Assembly: GCA_900541915.1 (NCBI GenBank)
Contig: UQLS01000006.1
Location: forward strand, 1 to 64,000
From: an uncultured Phascolarctobacterium sp.
GTDB taxonomy: Bacteria > Bacillota > Negativicutes > Acidaminococcales > Acidaminococcaceae
Length of the DNA: 64,000 nt
Reading direction: 5' to 3'
This document shows, in pieces, positions 33,629-41,703 of this stretch. Made by a program: the position numbers and the translations under genes. A model generated the notes under the pieces. It ran no database searches. It worked only from the letters and a program-made list of their open reading frames with translations, and had not been told where the DNA came from. Within the stretch, counting starts at the first letter, position 1. Every line of letters begins with the position of its first letter.

Positions 33629-34153
33629 TTATCGCTCCTTTCTTAAAACCACATCAAACTCAATGCTTGGTAAATTGGAAAGCTTACATTGAACCTGCAA
33701 TCTATCAAACCAGCCTGGGTCATCCAAAACCTTACGGTCATATGAAACAGTTAAATCAACGCTTGCACGTTCTTGATATCTGCTATCGTCAAGCAAAGCA
33801 GTAATATCATTAACATTTCCAACTGTATTAACAGCTATATTAGCTGCATGAAAATCATCAACTACAGTAGGTCTTTCTAATAAGATGGATAACTCAGATA
33901 ATGCTTCAATGCAGCCACTTCCAAACGCTTGGATATTTACCGTTGATTGAATAACGCCCAATATGTTAATCTTTTCATTTTCTGTGTCCCATTTTTCTAC
34001 GCTACCTAAGGTAGTTTCTGCAAGAAGGTCCAGAACAAAATACTTATCATATTCAATCGGAACATTTTGCTTTGCCTGTATGATAGGCCAATCGGGATAT
34101 AATTTTTTAAGTTCCAAGATAAGAAAATCTGTTACTGTGCTGCGTACACTCAA
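33629..34153 (-). CDS. Neck/tail terminator protein (gp12-like)
   Basis: A 174-residue protein encoded before the sheath. Its pattern (WPIIQAKQNVPIEYDKYFVL near the start, a beta-rich middle, GWFDRLQVQCKLS) matches the phage neck terminator gp12-like or LIC_12616 family. It caps the tail at the head end. The start overlaps the preceding gene by 4 bases. Confidence 0.8.
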   Translation of the reverse strand: MSVRSTVTDFLILELKKLYPDWPIIQAKQNVPIEYDKYFVLDLLAETTLGSVEKWDTENEKINILGVIQSTVNIQAFGSGCIEALSELSILLERPTVVDDFHAANIAVNTVGNVNDITALLDDSRYQERASVDLTVSYDRKVLDDPGWFDRLQVQCKLSNLPSIEFDVVLRKER

Positions 34154-34494
34154 CGGCTATTCACCTCCACTGCATAAGCTCGATAATGGTTAATCACGTT
34201 ACATTGGTATGCGTCAGAAGCCACAATTTCATAGCGCCGGCCTAACCAGTCAAACTGATCTGCCTGCTGCCCGCTCTTTTGGTCAGCCATAAAGAGTTCA
34301 ACAGATGAATAAACCTTTACTGCTCTTGCACCTCTACGTCCTTCCGGCAGTGCCTCCATTTCTGTTGCTTTAAGTGGCTGAACGCTAGCCATTACAGATA
34401 CTTCTATCTGCTCCGGCATAGTATAGCGGCCATTATCCTGCAATACCGGCTTGCCTTCATACCGGTATATAGTTAATTTGCGTCTGAAGCTCAT
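34150..34494 (-). CDS. Head closure-like protein
   Basis: A 114-residue protein between two head-tail joining genes. The N-terminal half has the general pattern of phage head closure or minor capsid proteins (MSFRRKLTIYRYEGK; a beta-rich core with WLGRRYEIVAS). I cannot assign a named family, and the role is taken from gene order. Confidence 0.6.
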   Translation of the reverse strand: MSFRRKLTIYRYEGKPVLQDNGRYTMPEQIEVSVMASVQPLKATEMEALPEGRRGARAVKVYSSVELFMADQKSGQQADQFDWLGRRYEIVASDAYQCNVINHYRAYAVEVNSR

Positions 34495-35045
34495 TATTCA
34501 TCACCACTTCCACGTGTTCTTATTTTATATCGAATAGACTGTCTCAAATGCCCCGAACCAATCAAAGGAGTTGTACCTTTTTTACCATGTATCGTTTTTT
34601 GCTGAATGGTAAAAGGATGAAGTCCTGGCTGTATGCCATCAGCTATACGCTGTTGCACTAATCCTTGCACGGTATTACCTATTGATTCTAATGCTTGTTT
34701 ACTGGATATTCGTCCTGCTATAACCTGATCTAATAGCTTATCCTCCAAGCTATTTATCTCACTTTCATTCTCATCAATAGCTTCTCTCAAAAACGACCTT
34801 TGAGGTATTTTTATAACCTTTGTAGTCTTTTTTAAGTGTAATCCTTGAGCATGAAGATAACTTCGCATCTTGTCAGTTACTTCAATATCTTTTCCAAACT
34901 CATGAACCGCTCCGATATAAGCTAAATTTTTACCATCAGAATTTACTTCATCAGCTTGTATACCTACAACAACTTCCTTATCTTTAAGTTCTTGCAACTC
35001 TTGAATAATCTTATTCCAACCGAGGTCTATATCTTTTACATCCAT
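34494..35045 (-). CDS. HK97 gp10-like / virion morphogenesis protein
   Basis: A 183-residue protein with the gp10-type core: KEVVVGIQADE near the N-terminus, YIGAVHEFG, and IPQRSFLREAIDE near the middle. C-terminal parts (GTTPLIGSGHLRQSI) are typical of phage morphogenesis proteins that join head and tail. The ATG at 35045 is preferred to a TTG two codons upstream. Confidence 0.8.
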   Translation of the reverse strand: MDVKDIDLGWNKIIQELQELKDKEVVVGIQADEVNSDGKNLAYIGAVHEFGKDIEVTDKMRSYLHAQGLHLKKTTKVIKIPQRSFLREAIDENESEINSLEDKLLDQVIAGRISSKQALESIGNTVQGLVQQRIADGIQPGLHPFTIQQKTIHGKKGTTPLIGSGHLRQSIRYKIRTRGSGDE

Positions 35046-35047
35046 AA

Positions 35048-35446
35048 TCAACCAAACCTTGTAGCAGCTGATACAATTCTCATATTCCTTATATTAAGGA
35101 ATTCTTGCCCGTAGGCCGTTTTTTGTAAGCTGTCCATATAACAACTACCGCCAGCAACATTACTCTGCTTAGAGCCGTAACTACGGCTCAAATCTCCTTC
35201 TTTTTCGGATATAATTCCACCAGCAGTTAATTCGGTGGCAGCAGCTCCCTGTTCAGAAATAATATTCTGAACTATTAACTTATGGGCAATTAAATATGCA
35301 AGCGCCTGCTCATACAAATCGCCAAATTTACTTTTAGATATCGTGGGAGATACAATGTTTCGCATCGCCAATACCACATCATCAGTTGCACTTTGTAAAT
35401 CCGGCGCCAGCACTCGAAATATTTTAAGAAATTTTTCATCATCCAT
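35048..35446 (-). CDS. DUF4054 head-tail adaptor
   Basis: A 132-residue protein of the DUF4054 type (KFLKIFRVLAPDLQS at the start, then EQALAYLIAHKLIVQ and TAYGQEFLNIRN near the C-terminus). It is a gp6-like connector found between capsid and neck genes. The chosen ATG lies 4 bases after the preceding stop without a good ribosome-binding site, so translation is probably coupled. Confidence 0.8.
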   Translation of the reverse strand: MDDEKFLKIFRVLAPDLQSATDDVVLAMRNIVSPTISKSKFGDLYEQALAYLIAHKLIVQNIISEQGAAATELTAGGIISEKEGDLSRSYGSKQSNVAGGSCYMDSLQKTAYGQEFLNIRNMRIVSAATRFG

Positions 35447-35450
35447 AGCA

Positions 35451-35786
35451 TCATTGACCGGAAACAGCAGCTTGTACGAGAGCAATTTTTTCTTCTTTAT
35501 TGGTGGCGCCGGTGAGGTCAATACCATGTTCTTGAGCAAAAGCATCAATTTCTTTTACAGTCATCTTAGAAAAGTCTTTTGTGGGCTGATTTTCATCGGC
35601 ACCATCAGCCGGCGCTTTATCAGCATTCGTTTTGTCTGCAGCAACATCAACCAGCTCGTTATTTTTAAGCATCGCTGCAATAATAGGATGATTAGCATAC
35701 TTGTCTGGAATTTCAGTAACCTGTGCAGGAATAAGATTGATACCACCAACGGTAATTAAACGAGAAGCACGATTTTCTACTTTCAT
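35451..35786 (-). CDS. Small head-region protein with a HeH/LEM-like C-terminus
   Basis: A 111-residue protein after the major capsid gene. The N-terminal 45 residues form a short beta-rich region (RLITVGGINLIPAQVTEIPD), followed by an acidic linker. The C-terminal 40 residues (KMTVKEIDAFAQEHGIDL) look like a helix-extended-helix or SAP/LEM module, which in other phages binds DNA or the capsid. The exact role is unknown. Confidence 0.65.
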   Translation of the reverse strand: MKVENRASRLITVGGINLIPAQVTEIPDKYANHPIIAAMLKNNELVDVAADKTNADKAPADGADENQPTKDFSKMTVKEIDAFAQEHGIDLTGATNKEEKIALVQAAVSGQ

Positions 35787-35810
35787 AACTTAATACCTCC
35801 TAAAAATAAA

Positions 35811-35832
35811 AAGCTCCCTAAAAAGGGAGCTT
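35811..35832 (-). terminator. Terminator downstream of the capsid gene
   Basis: A 9-bp stem (aagctccct / agggagctt, loop aaaa) with TTTTTATTTTT after it on the minus strand. It lies 8 bases after the capsid stop codon, inside the late operon, so it probably lowers read-through to later genes. Confidence 0.8.
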
Positions 35833-35839
35833 ATATGTT

Positions 35840-36805
35840 TTACAGACCTTCTACAATGCAAGCAGATAACGGATAGTATACCAAAACACCAGCAGTAGCA
35901 GATTCGCACGGAACAACAAATTCCAAGTTTTCAGCTTGCGGAGCATATTGCTCGAACGGCAAAGGTACTTCCAAAGAAAGAGCATTCGGGTCTTTACGGT
36001 AAATAAACATTACGTCCTTTCCGTCACTACCGGCGCCTGCTGCTTCATGAACAGCAATAATGTTTTTGATGTAAGGGTTGTTTTCCAGAAAGAAAGTACG
36101 AATAGTTTTTCCGCTAGAATCCGGCATTAAAGTACCAGAAATCAGATTATATTGGGTAATAGGCATCAGAATGGTATCCGGAATTTCTACACCGTTAGTA
36201 ATCTCAACAATGCTGCCTACACTGTCAGTCAAGTCACGGATAATCTGCTCAGGTGTTTTCTTTTTCCATTCAGTAGAAGTTCCATCACCATCATTCTCAA
36301 TAACATATTTACTGATATTCGGATGGTTAAAAACACCTACGATACCATACTCTTTACTGCCATAAAAAGCCATTTTGTTAACTGCCGCGTCATTAGCACG
36401 ACGTGCAGCCTCAGCTTTTTTGGAAGAAAGCGGTTTTCTAGCCATTTGAGCTTCGCGAATATCTTGGGTAGAATAACCATAAGAAATGCCAAAATGATAT
36501 ACTTTAGCAGTTTCTCTTGTAGCTTTTACATCAGCACGAGGCAGATCATCAGCATAATTAGTAATAATCTTTGCAATACCAACAGCGTCGTAGCTGTCAA
36601 AGCTTACAGTTCTTGAGCCAGGATGAGCTTCACTGGTTACAGGGAAAACCATAAGAGCGTTATTTGCCGGAGTTTTAACATCATAAGTTTTCGCTTTGAC
36701 AGCATTTAACTCTTCTGCAAAAAACATTGTTTCTCCAGCGTCACATTTTAAAAGGCATGCATTTTCGATTGCACGCAAATCATTATCATCATATCTTTTC
36801 GCCAT
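35840..36805 (-). CDS. Major capsid protein (DUF2184 family)
   Basis: A 321-residue protein of the DUF2184 major capsid family, an HK97-fold shell protein. Recognisable segments are NNALMVFPVTSEAHPGSRTV in the first quarter, SYGYSTQDIREAQMARKPLS, and the C-terminal PLPFEQYAPQAENLEFVVPC. It forms the icosahedral head. A good AGGAGG-type site precedes it and a terminator follows. Confidence 0.92.
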   Translation of the reverse strand: MAKRYDDNDLRAIENACLLKCDAGETMFFAEELNAVKAKTYDVKTPANNALMVFPVTSEAHPGSRTVSFDSYDAVGIAKIITNYADDLPRADVKATRETAKVYHFGISYGYSTQDIREAQMARKPLSSKKAEAARRANDAAVNKMAFYGSKEYGIVGVFNHPNISKYVIENDGDGTSTEWKKKTPEQIIRDLTDSVGSIVEITNGVEIPDTILMPITQYNLISGTLMPDSSGKTIRTFFLENNPYIKNIIAVHEAAGAGSDGKDVMFIYRKDPNALSLEVPLPFEQYAPQAENLEFVVPCESATAGVLVYYPLSACIVEGL

Positions 36806-36824
36806 GAATTTTAAGCCTCCTTAT

Positions 36825-37280
36825 TTATTCTTCCAAAGTAGTGCCGATTTCAATTACAGCAATACCTTTGGCTGCAGTAGTAGTAACGAATTTGCAGGGA
36901 ACACCTACTTTTTCGATACCTTCTGTAACAGCTTCATCAGTAAAACCTTTTTCAGCAATTTTATAATTTGCAGTTTTACCTGCGGTTACTGCTTTAGTTA
37001 CATAAACATATAACCTGCCTTTGGTCATTACCCCAATAGCACTACCAACAGGATAATACGGGTCTGCAGGTTCTTTATGCTGATGTACTACAACACCGAT
37101 AACTTTGGCAGTAGTTCCGGTGGTTGCAGCTTTTACCTGTTTGTCAGCAGCAGTCCCACGCACAACAGGGATACCCGGATCAAGAGCATCTTCAGCGGCA
37201 AAAGTTACAATAGTTTTGCAGGTTTCGTCTGCAATCTGCCCGATTAAGCCCGGAGCCATTTCACCATATTTCAGTTGCAT
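36825..37280 (-). CDS. Structural cement / head decoration protein (Gp24-like)
   Basis: A 151-residue protein encoded directly before the capsid gene. It is a beta-rich protein (PGLIGQIADETCKTIVTF, GIPVVRGTAADKQVK, GVMTKGRLYVYV) like the structural cement proteins that bind capsid faces in DUF2184-type phages. No protease or scaffold motif is seen in it. Confidence 0.8.
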   Translation of the reverse strand: MQLKYGEMAPGLIGQIADETCKTIVTFAAEDALDPGIPVVRGTAADKQVKAATTGTTAKVIGVVVHQHKEPADPYYPVGSAIGVMTKGRLYVYVTKAVTAGKTANYKIAEKGFTDEAVTEGIEKVGVPCKFVTTTAAKGIAVIEIGTTLEE

Positions 37281-37281
37281 A

Positions 37282-38418
37282 TTATTTATCCTCCTTACCC
37301 ATCATACGGTTAATCATATTCTGTCTTGCTTCATCAGCGTCTGTCTTGATAACAGGAGCGTCGCCATGAATGCCCTTGAAGTTTTTCATCTGATTAGCCA
37401 GACTATCGTTGCGCATATCCTCTTTGACAAGGTCATATGCAGCATCAACATAAGCATCAGATTTACCTTCAACATTGAAAGAATCACCACGAACAGCTTT
37501 AATAACAGCAACCTTTAATGCTTTGTTATCCAGGCCGTCAGTCTTTTCAACTTTAGCTTTTTTAGCTGTTTCTTCGAGTTCGGCGCGTTCTTTCACTTCT
37601 TTCTTAGCATCTGCAACGGCTTTATCGACAGCCTGTTTTTTGTCAGCTTCTGCAGCATCTACCTTGGCTTGTAAGGAATCACGCTCCGCAGTCATAGTGT
37701 CAAGTTTAGCAGTTGTATCTGCCATATCGGTTTTGAGTTTATCACGTTCAGCAGTTACTGTATCGCATTTAGCTTGAGCTGCATCTGCTTTCATAGTTAA
37801 GGCAGAAATATGAGCAGCTACGGATTCTTCGACTTCAAATTCTTTAGAATCAATTCTGATTTTCGCCATTTTTTCACCTTCAATTTCTACAATTTCATCA
37901 CCGTCTAAATTTAAACGTGCCTGTCGGCCAGCACGGGCGGAGGGTACTACCGCCAAATGATTGCATCTGATGTTATGCTGGATAGCGTCATAATGTTCAC
38001 CATTAGGGGTGATACCAGGAGCTTCTTCCAGGTCTACCGAATAGCCCACGGATAATTCTCTGTAATTTTTAATCTCTTGTGGAGAATGAATTACAATATC
38101 ACAAGCAAGATTAGTATCACCTTTTCGGTATGCAGAAGATGTAATTACCCCTATTGCAAGTTTATGTGCATTTTCTGATGTCACTTTGCCGCCTTTTGGA
38201 TGAAGAACAGTAATAGGCTTATTTTTAAACGACTCCATCGCATCATTCGCAAATACTTCTTCCGGAGGACGATACTCCCTGCGTTCTTTTCCATCAGGCA
38301 ATTTATAGATATAAATGCCTGTTCGAGCGACAACAGGACTGTCCAAAAGGTAACCTTCCGCTGTAGTTACTGCACCAGCTACCAAATACATACTGTCATA
38401 GCGTTTTACGGTTTTCAT
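37282..38418 (-). CDS. DUF2213 protein, prohead protease/scaffold role
   Basis: A 378-residue protein of the DUF2213 family. The N-terminal 150 residues (YLVAGAVTTAEGYLLDSPVV, KPITVLHPKGG, YRELSVGYSVDLEE) form the conserved domain, thought to be a head maturation protease. The C-terminal half contains a coiled coil of Lys, Ala, Asp and Glu (about 190-280), which fits an internal scaffold. The two together would act as protease-scaffold fusion. It precedes the cement gene. Confidence 0.85.
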   Translation of the reverse strand: MKTVKRYDSMYLVAGAVTTAEGYLLDSPVVARTGIYIYKLPDGKERREYRPPEEVFANDAMESFKNKPITVLHPKGGKVTSENAHKLAIGVITSSAYRKGDTNLACDIVIHSPQEIKNYRELSVGYSVDLEEAPGITPNGEHYDAIQHNIRCNHLAVVPSARAGRQARLNLDGDEIVEIEGEKMAKIRIDSKEFEVEESVAAHISALTMKADAAQAKCDTVTAERDKLKTDMADTTAKLDTMTAERDSLQAKVDAAEADKKQAVDKAVADAKKEVKERAELEETAKKAKVEKTDGLDNKALKVAVIKAVRGDSFNVEGKSDAYVDAAYDLVKEDMRNDSLANQMKNFKGIHGDAPVIKTDADEARQNMINRMMGKEDK

Positions 38419-38459
38419 TTTTCTTTTTCACCTCCTTTCAGTGAATTTAGGTATAAAAA

Positions 38460-38487
38460 AAGCACCTATGCTTTCGCATAAGTGCTT
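38460..38487 (-). terminator. Terminator after the MuF toxin/immunity genes
   Basis: A 12-bp stem (aagcacctatgc / gcataagtgctt with one mismatch, 4-nt loop) followed by TTTTTTT on the minus strand. It separates the two small genes after the MuF gene from the DUF2213 gene. Confidence 0.75.
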
Positions 38488-38506
38488 AATTTATCAATTA
38501 TAAAAT

Positions 38507-38671
38507 TTAGTAGATAGCATCCTCTTCAAATTCCGACTCGTAAGGCTTACCAGTCTTTAAAGCATTATCAATTATAGCAATGACCTCTTTTTCATCATCG
38601 GGAGCTTGAAAAACAGGGAAAATCTCATTGAATTTTGCTTCATATTCAGCAAGTTTATTTTCTAAATTCAT
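38507..38671 (-). CDS. 54-residue acidic protein, immunity candidate
   Basis: A short gene with a GGGGGATG site upstream of the ATG at 38671. The protein is very acidic (21 Glu/Asp in 54) and mostly helical: NKLAEYEAKFNEIFPV, then DDEKEVIAIIDNALKTGKP. It lies 21 bases after the 74-residue gene and two genes after the MuF-metallopeptidase gene. Small acidic genes in this position are often immunity proteins; that is inference from place and charge. Confidence 0.6.
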   Translation of the reverse strand: MNLENKLAEYEAKFNEIFPVFQAPDDEKEVIAIIDNALKTGKPYESEFEEDAIY

Positions 38672-38692
38672 ATTCACTCATCCCCCATTTTA

Positions 38693-38917
38693 TTATTTAA
38701 GCCAAGGCAAGTTTTTCGGAATAATGGAAGCTCCAGAAGCATACCCATGTCGGCTACTAATAAAATTATCATTATTATCATATTCTATAGTGATTGTCAT
38801 ATCAGATTCTTTAGGCAAACATGGTTTTTCATTATGAGAATTATAATAATTTATCATATAATAGCCGCTACCATCATCTTTTATTATAATATCTTGATAT
38901 TTATTAGGCTTTATCAT
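38693..38917 (-). CDS. 74-residue protein after the MuF toxin gene, immunity candidate
   Basis: A short protein whose start overlaps the MuF gene stop by 14 bases, so translation is coupled. It is acidic and rich in Asn, Asp and Tyr (KYQDIIIKDDGSGYYMINYY, MTITIEYDNNDNF) with a probable beta-sheet fold. I know no family. Coupling to a toxin-like gene makes an immunity or chaperone role possible. Confidence 0.6.
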   Translation of the reverse strand: MIKPNKYQDIIIKDDGSGYYMINYYNSHNEKPCLPKESDMTITIEYDNNDNFISSRHGYASGASIIPKNLPWLK

Positions 38918-40394
38918 CAGAAATCAACCTCTCTATAATCGCAGTTCTGTTTGGAAACGCTTTTTTAAACTGCTCTTTATGAGTATAATACATTGCCACA
39001 CTTTCAGCAAAATCTTCTTCAATCTTAGTACGTCCATAGGCAGTAACATACTCATAACCTAAAGCTGCATCAGCTAACATTGCGTTAATCCACTCATCAC
39101 TTAACGATATAAATTGATTACTAAAATCTAAAATATGCCCACTTTCATGCAATAAAACATAGTAAATATCATGTGGTCCCCAATTTTCTCCTGTATTTTG
39201 CCATATAGTGATGGATTTATTTTTATTATAAGCAATAGCCAATGCTGGATTTACTTTTTTACCCATCTTTATAGCTTTAACATCTTCAGGATAAAGAACA
39301 TCAAGTAATCTTACCTGCTTAATTTCTTTCACCAATGCTTTGGGCATTTGTTTTAAAACTTGCACTATTGTTTTTTTATCTAATATCTGTTTCTTTTTGT
39401 CTAAATCGGTAGGCACAATAACAGATAGGCCTAGATCTTTATAATAATTGATTTCAGCCGGTCTATACATTTCTTCAATACTATCAACTTCGTTTCTCTC
39501 AAAGAATTTGAAGTTTTGAGTACGATAAGGAGCTATAACAGTATTTTTATCGGGTTTTACCTCTCCAAGTGGTATAACTGTACGTGTATTCCAGCTTTCC
39601 ATGTCAATAACAGGTATCGCTACACAACGGCACCTATAATCCATGCCCGGATGAAACGCAGGCGAAGGCAAAACATCCATGCCATTTATTTTTCCTGCTT
39701 TGCTGCTGTTCCAGAAGAAAAGTTTACCCTCATTAACCTTATGAGATGACCGTACACGTTCATCTTTAGAAGTACTCCAACGATAAGCACTGATACCTGC
39801 TTCCTGCTGTCTTACCTTAGTAGTTATTGCATTGAGATTTCCTACTTCATTGACAGCGATAAATTTAGCTCGTGTATCAGTAGTGTTATAAAGCTTCTTA
39901 ATTTCCTGCTGAACATCCTTATACAGACTACCACGCTGCACAGCATTACTTACAATAGTCTGCAGCTTATCCGTATAAGTACTGACAATGCTGTTAACAA
40001 GTTTAGATTGTTGATTGTACCACTCTTTTTGTACAGTGCTTAATAGTTCAGAATCATCAACATAGACATCTACCTGCATTGTAGCTTTAAAAGCTTTTCG
40101 TATATTTGCTTTTGTAGTGCTATCTACCGAAGCCATAATTCGGTTAATCTCCCGAATAACTTCTTCTTTGGCACCACCTTTATCAAAGGCAGCAACTATA
40201 CTGGCTATGATATCGTCTGTTGAATCTTGCCTTAATTCGGTCTTTATCTGACTAAGATGTTCCTCTGTTGCCTTTTTCAGCTCTCTAACAAGAGCCCTCA
40301 AAAGCCGGTAATAATCACGTTCTGCTGCTTCCGGATATGTTGGCCGAAGATTAGGGACATAGTACTGTGGCGTCTTACTCATCTTCATCATCAT
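38904..40394 (-). CDS. MuF head protein fused to a zincin metallopeptidase domain
   Basis: A protein of about 496 residues. The first 265 residues are a MuF/SPP1 gp7-type minor head protein (RAKFIAVNEVGNLNA, SAYRWSTSKDERVRSSH, FHPGMDYRCRCVAIPV), packed in virions. After a linker, residues 330-490 form a separate domain with HESGH (416-420) and a downstream EEDFAES (about 459-465), the pattern of gluzincin metallopeptidases related to anthrax lethal-factor-like toxins. MuF-toxin fusions are known polymorphic toxins of temperate phages. It may be injected with the DNA to act on the host or competitors. The exact start is uncertain because several Met codons follow each other. Confidence 0.85.
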   Translation of the reverse strand: MMMKMSKTPQYYVPNLRPTYPEAAERDYYRLLRALVRELKKATEEHLSQIKTELRQDSTDDIIASIVAAFDKGGAKEEVIREINRIMASVDSTTKANIRKAFKATMQVDVYVDDSELLSTVQKEWYNQQSKLVNSIVSTYTDKLQTIVSNAVQRGSLYKDVQQEIKKLYNTTDTRAKFIAVNEVGNLNAITTKVRQQEAGISAYRWSTSKDERVRSSHKVNEGKLFFWNSSKAGKINGMDVLPSPAFHPGMDYRCRCVAIPVIDMESWNTRTVIPLGEVKPDKNTVIAPYRTQNFKFFERNEVDSIEEMYRPAEINYYKDLGLSVIVPTDLDKKKQILDKKTIVQVLKQMPKALVKEIKQVRLLDVLYPEDVKAIKMGKKVNPALAIAYNKNKSITIWQNTGENWGPHDIYYVLLHESGHILDFSNQFISLSDEWINAMLADAALGYEYVTAYGRTKIEEDFAESVAMYYTHKEQFKKAFPNRTAIIERLISDDKA

Positions 40395-41703
40395 TCAAGT
40401 TCAGACGACTCAATTTAATCGGGTAATCTGTCTTTTCAGCTAAATACTTTCTTGCCTCGCTGTCATCCATGAGCTGACGGTCCAGCAAGCTACAAATAGT
40501 ATCTACTTCTGTCTTCTTAGCATCAGAACGTGTATTTTCTGTTTCAGCCTGTTCTTTGTCACTCGGGCTCCAAAGCGGATTAAACTTTATCGTCCAGTTA
40601 TCCAGCTCTGTTCCCTTCGTCGGGCCATTTTTACTCAGCTGCAAAGTCTTTATCAACTTTTCAAGCGGTCCTTTTAAAGCACGTTTTTGGATTTTACCAA
40701 CAACATCATTATAGTAGTTCTCTAAATCTCCGTTACCAGTACTATTTAAGCCTGCAGGAGAACGCCCAAACAGAACAGTAAACGGAATACCAGTCAATGC
40801 ACAGATATATTGCCCAAAGTTATCCAGTAGATTAGATATGCCGGTAATAGGAATGTTAAATACCTGGTACTTATCCTCAGTATCAATAGCAATAGTATTT
40901 AATAGGTTTCTTGCCATATCAATAAGGTCAAGGCGCCTACGCACAATAGCTGTACCTTCATCAGATTGCAATAAATCTTTAATACCATTCAGCTGCAGAA
41001 GTGCTGTCGATATACGTTCAAGCGCATTAAGTGCAGTGCTTTGTGCAGTATCATTCCTATAAATTGCTTTTACAACACCTTCAAGGCAGCTCATACCACC
41101 GCCGCCTCTGGCAATTCTTTCATAGGCAGGCAGCAAATCACCATCAAATAATAAAAGCCTACTATGATGTACATAGTAGGTCTTTCCAGTGCCAGGAGGG
41201 ATAATCTGATACCATTCCGTCTTACCAAAATTATCATCAAGCGGATCATCGTTTATGAGTAAACCTGTACTATCCTCTATAATACACTGTTTATCATACA
41301 CTTCTAAGCTCTTTATAGAGCGAATGTTATCATAGTTTACTTCATCTTCTTCACTGCCGCCATCATCAATAATCATGAATATACAACTGCGGCCGTAATG
41401 TCTGGCCCATGTCAACGCTTCAATCAGTTTTGCTTCTGCCTGCAGTTCATCTAATGACTGCAAAATAAGATTATCTTTATCTCCATCAATAATAAAGCCG
41501 TTTTTCAGTGCAGCCTCGGCCGGCAAAGATGAAATACGCTGCGCAAGCCGATTACTCCATAGTCTTTGCAGTAGATTATAGTTAATCAGAGGTCCTTCAA
41601 AATATGTATTATTGGCCCTGTACTGCTTTATCCCCTTGGAAATAAAAGCTTCTGAAAAAGAATCATTTCTTATGGTTTGCTTTTTTCTATTTTTCCTACT
41701 CAT
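40375..41703 (-). CDS. Portal protein (DUF1073 family)
   Basis: A 442-residue portal of the DUF1073/Mu gp29-like type. Typical parts are FISKGIKQYRANNTYFEG near the N-terminus, GRSCIFMIIDDGG, TGIPFTVLFGRSPAGLNSTG in the core and a C-terminal acidic tail. It forms the dodecameric DNA channel. The ATG overlaps the terminase TAA (TAATG). No Acb1-like domain, which some phages fuse to this portal, is visible. Confidence 0.9.
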   Translation of the reverse strand: MSRKNRKKQTIRNDSFSEAFISKGIKQYRANNTYFEGPLINYNLLQRLWSNRLAQRISSLPAEAALKNGFIIDGDKDNLILQSLDELQAEAKLIEALTWARHYGRSCIFMIIDDGGSEEDEVNYDNIRSIKSLEVYDKQCIIEDSTGLLINDDPLDDNFGKTEWYQIIPPGTGKTYYVHHSRLLLFDGDLLPAYERIARGGGGMSCLEGVVKAIYRNDTAQSTALNALERISTALLQLNGIKDLLQSDEGTAIVRRRLDLIDMARNLLNTIAIDTEDKYQVFNIPITGISNLLDNFGQYICALTGIPFTVLFGRSPAGLNSTGNGDLENYYNDVVGKIQKRALKGPLEKLIKTLQLSKNGPTKGTELDNWTIKFNPLWSPSDKEQAETENTRSDAKKTEVDTICSLLDRQLMDDSEARKYLAEKTDYPIKLSRLNLNDDEDE

